Shown piece by piece: positions 1 to 7,690 of a stretch of DNA of 64,000 bases. The notes beneath the pieces are model-generated. The model made no database searches and was not told the DNA's origin. It saw only the letters and a list, made by a program, of their open reading frames with translations. Every line of letters starts with the position of its first letter. Position 1 is the first letter of the stretch. A program made the translations under genes and the position numbers. The stretch spans positions 62,001-126,000 of the forward strand of contig NZ_JADQDC010000010.1 of the NCBI RefSeq assembly GCF_015694345.1. The letters are read 5' to 3'. This DNA comes from Novosphingobium jiangmenense. Its GTDB lineage: Bacteria > Pseudomonadota > Alphaproteobacteria > Sphingomonadales > Sphingomonadaceae.

Positions 1-2265
1 CTGTTGCAGCCCTTCGGTTCCGGGCGTGCTGGCCTGGGGCGTGCCCTTGGGAGAAGCCGACTGATCCGGGACTGCAGCGGCTTCGCCTGTCGGGAGAAGT
101 GGGCGGGCGGAAGGTCCAGCTTTTCGCGCACGCGCATCGGTTCTGGTATTCGACTGCTCCTTCCTGGCCTTGCCCGCCTTGTCTTGCCCTGAGCGAGCTG
201 CCGGTTCCCGCTCCTTCGACGTCTTGCCAGGTGGGTGTTCCACTGCTCGTCCAAGATCCTTGGCTGGCGCGTCTGGCTCCTGTTTCGGCGCGGCTCGCGC
301 ACCCTGATCCAGGGCCAGCTCTCCCTGCTTTGGGACGACCGGTTTGCCGGCGCCGTCGTCGTTCGACGAGGGACGCTCGCCGCCTATCGGCGCTGCCTTC
401 TGCTCGGCCTGCTCCGCCGCCGGATGGATCTCCGTGACCCTTGCCTTCGGGCTGTCCTTGACCCTGGCGATGAAGGTTTCCGCCCGCTTGGGTCGGTCGA
501 CGGGCTTCAGCTTGACCGGTGCGGCGGGAAAGCCATCAGGGAACTTGATGTACCCCGACAGGCGCGGCAGGTTCATCAGCTGGTCGGGCAGCAAGAGCGG
601 CTCGATGTGCTTGCGCGGGGTGAGGCTGACCGCATCGCGGGCATTGTTGTAGCCATAGGTGTAGCCCTCTTCCATGTCCCTGACCTGGAGATGGCCGATG
701 AAGTCGGAGCACCAGGTGGCGGTCTCGCGGTCGGCGGTTCCAAGGATCAGTTTCGTTCGGGCGAGCGATGCCAGCGTCATCGCCATGTTCTCGCCGTAGA
801 CCTCCTTGAGCTTGGCATAGGCGTGCAGGCCAAGAACAATCGCGCCGCCGAAATTGCGCGCCGTCTGCAAGCCTTTCTCGAGGGCTGGCAGGCGGTGCAA
901 TGCGCCGAGCTCATCGACGAAGAACCAGCACTTGAGATCGCGGGTACGGGGCATCGTCATCAGCGTGTTCATGGCCGTGTCGAGCCAGAGCGTGAGCAAC
1001 TGCGCGCAGACGCTCATGTCGACATAGCGGGCCGAAATGAACAGGATCGAGCCTTCGCTTCTCGCGCTGTCGGCCCCGTCCTCGATCCACTGGCGTACCG
1101 AGAAACGAGGACCGGCAGCCGGGAGCAGCTTGAGCGCCTTGGCGTTAACGTTGAAAACGGCCCGGATCGATTCCGCCATGCGGGCAGCTTCGGGCGCAGT
1201 CAGCGGATCGGCGATCGTACCGCGCATCATGGCATGAACGCGCGACAGGTCTGCGGTCATCAACTCACGGGCCAGGGCGTCGTTGGTTGCCCTGCCCTCG
1301 GCAACGAGTTTGAGGCAGAATTCGACGAACAGGGCCCGGGCAGCGATCACCCAGAACTGGGCTTCACCGCCCCCGTCGTAAGGTACGAGGGCGTCCGCAG
1401 CGGCCCAGAACTCACCTTCGGAACGGCATTCATCGAAGAGGCTCCACTGGGGGCAGCGCGCATCGAGCGGGTTCAGAATGATGTCGCAATGGGCAGCATG
1501 GAAGTGCTCGATAAAGGTCCCGGTCAGATCGAAGACCACGCAGCGCTGGCCCTTGGCTCTGGCTTCCGCAATCATGTCGGAGATCGCCACGGTCTTGCCC
1601 ATACCGGTGGTGCCAATGAGCATTGCGTGGCTTTGTTCGAGCCGCCAGGGATAGGTGACCGTGGCGATATGCGATGGCCGATAGGGAAAGACCCGGGCGA
1701 TCTCTCGCGGCAGACTGAGGCGCCATTTCCAGCCCAGTGCAGTATCGAGCTCACGGGTGCGCTCTCGCCGGTTGTGCGCGGTCAATTCATCGACGAGTTC
1801 AGGGAGCGTAACCAGCATCGCGCCGCGCTCGTGTTTGCGTTCTTTGGAGCGGCCACCGAACCGCTCGGCGAACCAGTAGAAGACGGCAAATGCGGGGACC
1901 AGCAGGAATCCGGACCGCCACAAGGCACCGGTCAGAAGCGCCATGAGCTTCTCCCACGCATGGACCACCGGGGGGTAGTGGCCGAGCTGGGCAATCGGAA
2001 ACTGGATGGTCGCGCCAAAGGCGGTTTCCAGGGTGACCTGTTTGGCGGGATCGAACTCCATGAAGCCGTAGATGGCAGCGTAGATCCGCATCCAGACGAG
2101 ATAGACTTCGTGATCGGTGAGGCCTGCCGAAATGGTCCACCATGAGGTCCATGAGATCACGAGCGCGGCGACAATCAATGGGCCCTTAAGACCCGCCGCG
2201 AACATGAAGCTGAAGTGTCCGAGCAGCTGACTGCCACGCGTGAAGTTGACGAGATTACGCTTCAT
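1..2265 (-). CDS. traD: Type IV coupling protein TraD (C-terminus cut by window edge)
   Basis: This is a conjugative coupling ATPase of the VirD4/TraD type, which links the relaxosome to the mating channel at the inner membrane. I translated it directly from the minus strand: 755 codons are open from the ATG at 2265 to the left edge, with no stop. Hydrophobic segments lie near residues 18-50 and 105-132. The Walker A motif GTTGMGKT is at about 218-225 and the Walker B segment CWFFVDEL at about 446-452. After residue 600 the chain becomes a low-complexity Pro/Ala/Lys-rich tail. The start has a GAGGGAGG ribosome site and overlaps the end of the upstream ribbon-helix-helix gene by 11 bases. A long plus-strand frame (235-2145) lies antisense to it and is a shadow. 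The relaxase is probably beyond the left edge. Confidence 0.93.
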   Translation of the reverse strand, partial: MKRNLVNFTRGSQLLGHFSFMFAAGLKGPLIVAALVISWTSWWTISAGLTDHEVYLVWMRIYAAIYGFMEFDPAKQVTLETAFGATIQFPIAQLGHYPPVVHAWEKLMALLTGALWRSGFLLVPAFAVFYWFAERFGGRSKERKHERGAMLVTLPELVDELTAHNRRERTRELDTALGWKWRLSLPREIARVFPYRPSHIATVTYPWRLEQSHAMLIGTTGMGKTVAISDMIAEARAKGQRCVVFDLTGTFIEHFHAAHCDIILNPLDARCPQWSLFDECRSEGEFWAAADALVPYDGGGEAQFWVIAARALFVEFCLKLVAEGRATNDALARELMTADLSRVHAMMRGTIADPLTAPEAARMAESIRAVFNVNAKALKLLPAAGPRFSVRQWIEDGADSARSEGSILFISARYVDMSVCAQLLTLWLDTAMNTLMTMPRTRDLKCWFFVDELGALHRLPALEKGLQTARNFGGAIVLGLHAYAKLKEVYGENMAMTLASLARTKLILGTADRETATWCSDFIGHLQVRDMEEGYTYGYNNARDAVSLTPRKHIEPLLLPDQLMNLPRLSGYIKFPDGFPAAPVKLKPVDRPKRAETFIARVKDSPKARVTEIHPAAEQAEQKAAPIGGERPSSNDDGAGKPVVPKQGELALDQGARAAPKQEPDAPAKDLGRAVEHPPGKTSKEREPAARSGQDKAGKARKEQSNTRTDARARKAGPSARPLLPTGEAAAVPDQSASPKGTPQASTPGTEGLQQ

Positions 2266-2587
2266 CGGAGCCTCCCTCGCCAGCGGCTGTGGAAAGACCG
2301 AGTTCCTTGCATTTGCGCACGTAAGCCTGGTGCGCCCGACCGCGCAGCGCGTGGTCGGGGTGCCCTGCCAACAGCGCATCAACCCCGACCATAAGGAACA
2401 CCGAGCGGCGGGAAATGCGCTCAATGGAAGCGTCGAGCCGCGAGGCAAGCTCGTCCTCGGTGCAGGCATTGGCGAGCAAGGCGCGAACCCACTCGCTCAT
2501 GCTGATCCCCTTGGCCTTGGCAGCCTTGCGGATAGCCAAGCTAAGCTCGCTGGAGATGTAAACCTGGAGACAGATTGGCCGTGTCAT
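2255..2587 (-). CDS. Ribbon-helix-helix mobilisation accessory protein
   Basis: This 110-residue basic protein starts with a beta-strand followed by two helices, the pattern of CopG/MetJ-type ribbon-helix-helix DNA binders (LQVYISSELSLAIRKAAK, then SMSEWVRALLA). Proteins of this size directly before TraD usually act as relaxosome accessory or autoregulatory factors. An AAGGAG ribosome site precedes the ATG at 2587. The gene overlaps traD by 11 bases, so the two are translated together. A sigma-70-like promoter at 2641-2669 with tandem repeats lies just upstream. Tandem-repeat operators are typical for this fold, so autoregulation is a reasonable inference. The exact family name is not certain. 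Confidence 0.8.
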   Translation of the reverse strand: MTRPICLQVYISSELSLAIRKAAKAKGISMSEWVRALLANACTEDELASRLDASIERISRRSVFLMVGVDALLAGHPDHALRGRAHQAYVRKCKELGLSTAAGEGGSDEA

Positions 2588-3027
2588 GCACGGACTCCTT
2601 GTGGTCAGGAGCCCGATTCACACTGCGAAAGGCAGGATCGAAGCTAAGTCAGATTCAAGAACATGTCAAGAACATATGGACCTGTGGAATTCCGCCATTC
2701 TCGGCCTCGCCTTGGTCAAATCCACGTAACTCCGCTGGCCCCCGTCACTTTTGACGGAGAAGCTGCCATTTCACAAAATTCGCTCTATTCCTTTGTGATT
2801 GCATATTTTTTCTGCCCACCTTTCCTGCGACCCGTCGCGTAGGGTGTGCTCCTAAGTCCCCTGCTGCGAGGACAGGAACCAGCTATTGAGCCTGTAACGG
2901 ATGATGCGGTTTGTGACCCCGAGAAGCGGCGGCGCTTAACAGGCTGCCGTCGCCAGGATCCTGATAGGCATCGGCAGGATCGGCGCCTATGATGCCGGTA
3001 TAAATGAGGGCGGAAAGGAAGCGCCGC
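2588..3027. other. Gene-free interval, mostly non-coding
   Basis: Apart from the promoter at 2641-2674, I see no supported gene in these 440 bases. Minus-strand frames at 2785-3437 have no ribosome site and overlap the small plus-strand gene at 3028, so I treat them as shadows. The stretch 2790-2830 is AT-rich compared with its surroundings. Confidence 0.5.
2641..2674 (-). promoter_or_regulatory. Promoter with tandem operator for the mob-traD operon
   Basis: Read on the minus strand, a perfect -35 TTGACA (2664-2669) is followed after 17 bases by TAGCTT (2641-2646) as a weak -10. The -35 lies inside a tandem repeat: TGTTCTTGACATGTTCT (2658-2674), two TGTTCT units spaced one helical turn (11 bases). 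This arrangement fits repression by a ribbon-helix-helix dimer pair. A near copy of the same 17-mer lies at 26698-26714 upstream of the lytic transglycosylase. Confidence 0.6.
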
Positions 3028-3222
3028 ATGGGCCAGGTTACATTGAGCGCGACACCGAAGGGCAACGGCTTCCAAGCGACAGTCACTTACCCGAACGGGG
3101 TGTCGATCAGTTCTTCCGAGGCTTTCCCGACGCAGGCAGAGGCAATCGAGGCCGCGGCATTGAAGGTCCTGGATATGCCGGAGCGGCTTACCGATCTCGA
3201 CCGTCCCGATATCGCCGAGTGA
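3028..3222 (+). CDS. Small hypothetical protein (64 aa)
   Basis: A 64-residue protein with no recognised family. The ATG at 3028 is preceded by GAAAGGAAG at good spacing, so it is preferred over the in-frame ATG at 3004. The chain looks like a folded small domain: alternating beta-type residues (QVTLSATPKGNGFQATVTY) followed by an amphipathic helix (AEAIEAAALKVLDM) and an acidic end. It points away from the mobilisation operon and toward the minus-strand gene at 3325, with which it converges. Function unknown. Confidence 0.6.
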   Translation: MGQVTLSATPKGNGFQATVTYPNGVSISSSEAFPTQAEAIEAAALKVLDMPERLTDLDRPDIAE

Positions 3223-3275
3223 CGCTGGCGCCGCGCCTTCCCGGACCGGCTGGGATCTGCCGCAACGGTCTGCGA

Positions 3276-3312
3276 GCAAAAAGAAAGGAGGAAGCCCTGA
3301 TGGACTTCCTCC
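3276..3312 (-). terminator. Rho-independent terminator of the gene at 3325-3561
   Basis: On the minus strand an 8-bp stem GGAGGAAG/CTTCCTCC (3287-3294 with 3305-3312) encloses a 10-base loop and is followed by TTTCTTTTT (3278-3286). It lies 13 bases past the stop of the minus-strand gene. Confidence 0.75.
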
Positions 3313-3324
3313 CAAACCGGCGGG

Positions 3325-3561
3325 TCAGAATTCCTCGCTGAGACGGCCCGGCACGGTGTCAATAACCCGGTCCAGCATGGCCTTGGGCAAGGCACCGTAG
3401 TCGCCTTCATCGACCGCGATATAGCCTGCCTCGTCATCGGTCAGGACGTACTGCGTGTAGTAGCTGTGAAAGGACCGGGCATGGGCCTGATCCAGCGCAG
3501 CAACGAAGGCTGCCTGATCGGCGGCGGGACCAGCAGCGGCAATGTTCAGTGAAGCGTACAT
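3325..3561 (-). CDS. Small acidic hypothetical protein (78 aa)
   Basis: A 78-residue acidic protein of unknown role. The ATG at 3561 has a strong AGGAGGAAAG ribosome site, and its leader carries the TCAGGAG string seen before several other genes of this element. The middle contains HSYYTQYVLTDDEAGYIAVDEGDYG, rich in aromatic and acidic residues, which resembles small ICE accessory proteins but matches no family I can name. A clear terminator follows. It is probably a monocistronic accessory gene of the element. Confidence 0.65.
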   Translation of the reverse strand: MYASLNIAAAGPAADQAAFVAALDQAHARSFHSYYTQYVLTDDEAGYIAVDEGDYGALPKAMLDRVIDTVPGRLSEEF

Positions 3562-3884
3562 GATCTTTCCTCCTGATGTTCGATGCGTCGCATCAGGAGC
3601 TGCGAAGGATGTGGGTGACGGGCTGGGTCAGGGACCGCAATAGCGGCCGCGAAGCGGCGATGGGGGCAACGATTTTTGCCGGGCTTGCCCGGTAAAAATG
3701 GTGGGGCCCCGTCGTCCTTGACGCAGCCCCAAAACCCGCATCACACTTGGTCTTTCTGCGAGAGAGACCTCTCCCACGCCTGCGCAGAAGCGCGACGCCT
3801 GCCCCACAAACCATTTTCCTACATGACCCCGTAGTGCCAAGATCGTCAGCGGAGGGGACCAACGGCCAGCGAGAAGGAAGCACT
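3562..3884. other. Gene-free interval with a 26-base palindrome
   Basis: This 323-base divergent interval separates the gene at 3561 (minus) from that at 3885 (plus). It holds a near-perfect palindrome at 3673-3698: TTTTTGCCGGGC, a TT centre, then GCCCGGTAAAAA, with a single mismatch per arm. Because the arms begin with T and end with A, neither strand gives a stem followed by a T-run, so it is not a normal terminator. A GC-rich dyad GGGGCCCC follows near 3703. Confidence 0.45.
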
Positions 3885-4115
3885 ATGGCCAGGTCCAAAC
3901 CCACTGCACGAGATGCCTTGAAGAAGCTGCGTGAACAGCGTGCCCAACTTGAGAACGAGGAGGCACGTCTCCGCGAAGAAGCAGCGACCGAACTCGGCAG
4001 GCTGCTGATCGAGTGCGGCGCGGAGATGATCGAACCGGCACAGTTACGCCAGATCGTTCGCGCATCGATGGCGCTCGGGATCGAGGAAACGCTGAAGCGA
4101 ATTGCTCCCGCGTAA
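3885..4115 (+). CDS. Small coiled-coil hypothetical protein (76 aa)
   Basis: A 76-residue, highly charged protein. The ATG at 3885 has GAAGGAAG upstream. The longer frame from 3747 adds a Pro/Arg-rich stretch with no ribosome site, so I reject it. Residues about 10-45 form a heptad-rich coiled coil (LKKLREQRAQLENEEARLREEAATELG). The C-terminal half contains a short helix-turn-helix-like segment (EPAQLRQIVRASMALGIEETLKRI). Similar proteins occur in sphingomonad plasmids and ICEs beside ssb, but I do not know a function. It may bind DNA or pair with another small element protein. Confidence 0.65.
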   Translation: MARSKPTARDALKKLREQRAQLENEEARLREEAATELGRLLIECGAEMIEPAQLRQIVRASMALGIEETLKRIAPA

Positions 4116-4171
4116 GCCCAACCCGGCGGCGGCAAGGGGTTCGATGCCCCGCGCCGCCGCATCGCAGGCGT

Positions 4172-4212
4172 ACAAAAGAAAAGGCCCCGATGGCGACTGC
4201 CACCGGGGCCTT
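4172..4212 (-). terminator. Rho-independent terminator downstream of ssb
   Basis: A 9-bp stem AAGGCCCCG/CGGGGCCTT (4181-4189 with 4204-4212), with a smaller nested TGGC/GCCA stem in the loop, is followed on the minus strand by TTTTCTTTTG. It lies 18 bases past the ssb stop. The convergent plus-strand gene at 3885 could use it weakly in the other direction. Confidence 0.8.
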
Positions 4213-4230
4213 GTCGTGAGGTGAGGACAT

Positions 4231-4620
4231 TCAGTCCTCGTCGATGTCGGGAGCGCCCTCGTTGCTACCCGAACGGCCCTTGGTCAGGAAGTCGACCTTG
4301 TCAGCGATGATCTCGCAGCCGTAGCGCTTGGCGCCGCTCTGATCTTCCCACTGGGTGTAGTGGATGCGCCCTTCGACCGTCACGAGCTGGCCCTTGGTGC
4401 AGTACTTGGCGACATTCTGGCCCAGGCCGTTGAAGCAGGTGATCCGGTGGAATTCGCTGTCCTTGGCGGTGTAGCCGTTTTCGTCCTTGTAGGTCTTGCC
4501 ATCCTTGCGGGCGGGACGGTCGGTGACGACCGAGATCGAGGTGATGCTGGTTCCACCCTGGGTGGTGCGGGTTTCGGGGTCGCGAGCGATGCGGCCAACG
4601 AGGATAACGAGATTGGTCAT
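4231..4620 (-). CDS. ssb: Single-stranded DNA-binding protein
   Basis: A 129-residue SSB with one OB fold (MTNLVILVGRIARDPETR at the start, then VVTDRPARKDGKT, SEFHRITCFNGLGQNVAKYCTKGQLVTVEGRIHY). It ends with the acidic tip DIDED, close to the normal SSB interaction tail but lacking the final Phe of DDDIPF. The start at 4620 has AGGAGAAAG upstream. The longer frame to 4947 adds low-quality sequence and is not used. Mobile-element SSBs protect the transferred strand in the recipient. It is shorter than the chromosomal homologue, as is common for element copies. Confidence 0.93.
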   Translation of the reverse strand: MTNLVILVGRIARDPETRTTQGGTSITSISVVTDRPARKDGKTYKDENGYTAKDSEFHRITCFNGLGQNVAKYCTKGQLVTVEGRIHYTQWEDQSGAKRYGCEIIADKVDFLTKGRSGSNEGAPDIDED

Positions 4621-4978
4621 GGGCTTTCTCCTGATCGAGCATTCCGGGTCCATCCCGGCTGCAAACCCGAGCAGAAGCGCCCCGCGGCGAAGCGCACCGA
4701 AGGGGAACCCGGAACTGGTTCGGGTGGTGCGGGCAGCCGGGCACGCAGCATTGCGCCGAAAAGTGGGAACCGGTTTTCGGCACCAGCGATGCGCAAAATC
4801 GTGCCCGGCAACTCGGCCGGACCTGATCCGGGTTGCGCGTCTCGACGGGGGGTGTTTCAGGGACAGGTTTGCATCGAAGCCGGGTGGAGCTGGATGCCTT
4901 GAACAGGTCTGCCCTGTCTCGTTTCCCTCCGGTCTTGGCAGGATCATCCACCCCGCCCCTCCACCGGAGAACCCCCTC
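4621..4978. other. Gene-free interval between ssb and the next gene
   Basis: These 358 bases upstream of ssb hold no gene that I can support. They contain a palindromic repeat at 4755-4781 (listed separately) and must carry the ssb promoter, but I see no convincing -35/-10 pair. Confidence 0.45.
4755..4781. repeat. Short dispersed palindromic repeat
   Basis: Perfect 8-bp arms GCCGAAAA (4755-4762) and TTTTCGGC (4774-4781) flank GTGGGAACCGG. This core is the hallmark of a palindromic repeat scattered through many alphaproteobacterial genomes, especially Rhizobiales. Only the central part is kept here. Confidence 0.55.
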
Positions 4979-5404
4979 TTAGATCACGGTACCGACCGCT
5001 TGAGCAGGTGGCACGCTCCTGGGCGCAACTGCTTCACCGCGGCCAGGCATATCGATCGTCACCCCTTCAGCGCCGTCCAGAGGGTTGCCGCGAAGCATCC
5101 AGGCCTGCGGCGTGATCAAGCGCGCCCAATCGGCAAATGAGGGGATCGAGCCCAAGTCTTCGCGCACGTGCTGTTCGCCGACCAGACGCACCGGAACGAC
5201 CCGGCCATCGGCATTGATGAGGGTCTCGCCGAAGATCGCCTCCAGCATGAATATCCCCTCGGCATGGTGCCGCAGCGCGCGGTGCCGTGGGTCTGCCAGG
5301 ATTGCCTTGGACTGGTCGAACCACTGGTGTAACGGGAGATAGTCCTCGACCGCGCCGCCCCATTTCCGGACCGACGAGAGGGCGTGGTAGTAGCAGTGGG
5401 CCAT
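4979..5404 (-). CDS. Conserved hypothetical protein of sphingomonad ICEs (141 aa, DUF6915-like)
   Basis: A 141-residue protein starting MAHCYYHALSSVRKWGG, which I recall as the start of the DUF6915 family; treat that name as tentative. The ATG at 5404 has CTAGGAGACC upstream, and the longer frame to 5494 has no such site. Visible segments are a His/Trp-rich first half (VEDYLPLHQWFDQSKAILADPRHRALRHHAEG) and FADWARLITPQAWMLRG. The repeated His residues could bind a metal, but this is inference. It lies 10 bases downstream of the gene at 5415 on the same strand, so they are likely cotranscribed. Function unknown. Confidence 0.7.
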   Translation of the reverse strand: MAHCYYHALSSVRKWGGAVEDYLPLHQWFDQSKAILADPRHRALRHHAEGIFMLEAIFGETLINADGRVVPVRLVGEQHVREDLGSIPSFADWARLITPQAWMLRGNPLDGAEGVTIDMPGRGEAVAPRSVPPAQAVGTVI

Positions 5405-5414
5405 GCCTGGTCTC

Positions 5415-5876
5415 CTAGAGCTCGGTCGAGTGATCATCGGTCGCGGTGAAGCGCAGACTGCAAGCCAGCACGAACGTCGCCTCAGCCACATCAATCACCA
5501 GTTCGCCGCAGGCACCGTCGTTGATCTCCCAGCCAGGATGGTGACGTTCGAGCGCCAGGTAGGTCAGCTGTTCGAGTGCCTGCCCGAGTGATTGCGGCTC
5601 TGCGGAACCAGTACGATCAACGCTGTCTGCTTCGCCTTCCATGAGGGAGACTTCCGGGCACGGGATCCCCGCGCCGGCTGTATCGAGGCATACACATTCT
5701 TCAACGACACCGCTGTCGCCGCAGCCGTCAAAGCGGATCTCGACACGGGCGATGCCGGCTTCCTGCAAGCGCGGAAGAATGGCGACCTTGAGCTGCTGAA
5801 TCTCTTCGACCACCTGGGTCTGCCGCTCGGCCTGGCGAACGGCAAAATCGGCCATCACAGCCTCGATATCGATCAT
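5415..5876 (-). CDS. Conserved hypothetical protein (153 aa, DUF6878-like)
   Basis: A 153-residue acidic protein starting MIDIEAVMADFAVRQ at 5876, with ACAGGAGG as ribosome site. The first third is helical (QAERQTQVVEEIQQLKVAILPRLQEAGI). Next comes a beta-type segment EIRFDGCGDSGVVEECVCL, and the end is again helical then beta. The order resembles the DUF6878 family of plasmids and ICEs, a name I give with caution. The longer frame to 6281 runs antisense-like through non-coding sequence and is rejected. It precedes the gene at 4979 in the same transcript. Confidence 0.7.
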   Translation of the reverse strand: MIDIEAVMADFAVRQAERQTQVVEEIQQLKVAILPRLQEAGIARVEIRFDGCGDSGVVEECVCLDTAGAGIPCPEVSLMEGEADSVDRTGSAEPQSLGQALEQLTYLALERHHPGWEINDGACGELVIDVAEATFVLACSLRFTATDDHSTEL

Positions 5877-5997
5877 GAACTGCCTCCTGTAGAAAGGAGC
5901 CAACGACCTCCGCTGGCTCAAACTGACAGGCGCGCGCCTTTCCTCTGAAGGACGACGCCAGCGCCGATCCGGCGCTGGCGCGAAGACCGACAGGGCC

Positions 5998-6951
5998 TTA
6001 GTCGGTCCTGACCGAAGAGTTCTTCGGATTGGTACCGAGGGGCCCGCGCCGATCGACCACGGTGATCCGCCGGGCCTTGGCTTCGATGACCAGACGTTCG
6101 AGCACGCCATTGCCTGGAAAGGCGATGACGTAACGCGGCTCAAGCGAGAGCATCCGCTCGTTGCGCTTGAAGCCAGCCCGGGCGCCCAGCCGCATGTCGA
6201 GCGAGAACGTGACCTGAGGGATGCCTCGACGTTCAGCCCAGCTCGATGCCAGGCGGTCGACGCCCTTGGTGTCGCCGCCATGGATGAGCACCATGTCGGG
6301 CACGCGGTCGCGGACCTTGTCGAGGGTGGCCCAGACGTTGTTGCCGAAGGTCAGTGCATCGTCTTCGGTCGCATGACGGGTGCGCCCGCCAGCGAAGACG
6401 ACCGGGGTTCCTTCGGGCACGGCTGCACGGCGTTTGGCCTCGGCACGGGCGCGCAGGAAATCGCGACCTTCGACGAGCGCAGAAGTCATCATGGCGCTGT
6501 GATTGAAGCGCGAACTGGAGACCGGCTTCCACGATGACCCGAACTCGTTGAGGTACAGGGCTGCTGCGACCTCGCGCATCTCTTCAAGCGCCAGCATCGC
6601 ACTTTCGGCGCACTGCGCCCGCTCGACCTGGGTCTCAAGGTCATGGGTGTGAACCTCGGATCCATCGGCCGTAGCAATCAGCGCGCGGACCTCGTCGGTC
6701 GCCCGGTCAAGGGCCGTCGATTTGCGTTCCGCCGAGCGGTGAAAGATGTTGACGAAGGCCCAGCCAAGATCCTCGGCGTCGGCTTCAAGAGCGGTCCCGG
6801 ACACCATGGCGAAAAGATCGGACCAGACTGCTTCGAGGGTTTGGACAACAGCCTCCCGGACCGGGAAATCGCTGGTCGATACGGGAGCGGGTCCAATCGA
6901 GAAGCCGGCGAGATCGAGCCCGGCGAGTTGATCGGCGAATGACGTGTGCAT
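5998..6951 (-). CDS. DUF2493 (SLOG-like) domain protein
   Basis: A 317-residue protein whose C-terminal third carries the DUF2493 signature: VVFAGGRTRHATEDD (about 205), VLIHGGDTKGVDRLASSWAERRGI (about 245) and a final YVIAFPGNGVLERLVIEAK. This fold belongs to the SLOG/Rossmann group that binds nucleotide-like ligands. The N-terminal half is helical and specific to plasmid and ICE homologues. The ATG at 6951 has TCAGGAGG upstream. Such genes are common neighbours of ardC and parB in alphaproteobacterial elements, but their role in transfer or maintenance is not established. Confidence 0.85.
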   Translation of the reverse strand: MHTSFADQLAGLDLAGFSIGPAPVSTSDFPVREAVVQTLEAVWSDLFAMVSGTALEADAEDLGWAFVNIFHRSAERKSTALDRATDEVRALIATADGSEVHTHDLETQVERAQCAESAMLALEEMREVAAALYLNEFGSSWKPVSSSRFNHSAMMTSALVEGRDFLRARAEAKRRAAVPEGTPVVFAGGRTRHATEDDALTFGNNVWATLDKVRDRVPDMVLIHGGDTKGVDRLASSWAERRGIPQVTFSLDMRLGARAGFKRNERMLSLEPRYVIAFPGNGVLERLVIEAKARRITVVDRRGPLGTNPKNSSVRTD

Positions 6952-7256
6952 GGGGTGTCCTCCTGACTGGCGTGAGGCCGACGCACCCGTTCATGGCTGC
7001 GCCAGCGAGAGCCCGTCAGGGCCAGCATTCAGGCAGGGTTGCGCACCCGTGAGGGGAAACCCGGCTTGGCGGGCTGGCGCGGGCAGGCCTTGAGCCCTAA
7101 GGGCCAAGGCCCACACGGGCCCGACCAAGCCGGGTTGCGCAAGACTGGCGGCTGGCCCAGGGCCTCTCTCGCATGGCACCAGGCCATGGGCGGTCGGAAC
7201 AGATCCATTGGCAGGGGTGCGCCCTATGCCTCATCCATGCACCGCCCCGGCTCGGC
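6952..7256. repeat. Gene-free interval with a large nested inverted repeat
   Basis: This interval lies between the stop at 7257 and the DUF2493 gene. Perfect 12-bp arms AACCCGGCTTGG (7058-7069) and CCAAGCCGGGTT (7125-7136) enclose a second stem GCCTTG/CAAGGC with GCCC/GGGC inside (7088-7111). The whole could form a 79-base branched hairpin or cruciform. No T-run follows on the minus strand, so it is not a standard terminator. A structured RNA, a protein-binding site or a transfer-related site are all possible. Confidence 0.55.
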
Positions 7257-7679
7257 TCAAGCCGCTCGCTTGGCGTAGACACCCTCTCCGTTCGACATAT
7301 GCCCGAGACAGTCATATTCGCCGAACATGGCATCGAAACGGGATGCGATCTGCGACAGCCAGCGCTGTGCCCGCGGTGAGCGGGCCGTGCGCCAATCGGC
7401 GTCCCAATAGGCGCCGTCATCGCGTTCGACGATCCAGACGGCCACCAGCCCGCCGTAGACCGATACGCCAAAATCCGCATAGGCATTGCGCATGAGGATC
7501 CGGTCCTCCCGGCCGCGCCAGCCGTCATGCGGGATCAGCGACGGGAAGGCTCGGCCGGCCCGCTCGCACAGATCGTCACGCAGCCATTCATACTCGAATT
7601 CCCAGTCGTCCTCGGCTTCGACGTCGAGCACGGTGAAGGCGATAATTGCTCTGCTGGGATAGCTGACCGACCGGCCCAT
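7257..7679 (-). CDS. Hypothetical protein (140 aa)
   Basis: A 140-residue acidic, Trp/Tyr-rich protein of unknown function. It has a central segment DFGVSVYGGLVAVWIVERDD and a C-terminal helix RAQRWLSQIASRFDAMFGEYD. The start at 7679 has GAGGGAGG upstream. It follows the ardC-like gene by 11 bases on the same strand and probably shares its transcript. Its composition is that of a folded cytoplasmic protein, and no family is recognised. Confidence 0.65.
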   Translation of the reverse strand: MGRSVSYPSRAIIAFTVLDVEAEDDWEFEYEWLRDDLCERAGRAFPSLIPHDGWRGREDRILMRNAYADFGVSVYGGLVAVWIVERDDGAYWDADWRTARSPRAQRWLSQIASRFDAMFGEYDCLGHMSNGEGVYAKRAA

Positions 7680-7690
7680 AGCAGCCTCCC

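Noticed and set aside
235-2145. 636-residue plus-strand open frame
   Set aside because: It lies entirely antisense to traD, which has clear Walker motifs and membrane helices. The plus frame shows no recognisable domain, no ribosome site and a composition typical of a GC-rich shadow.
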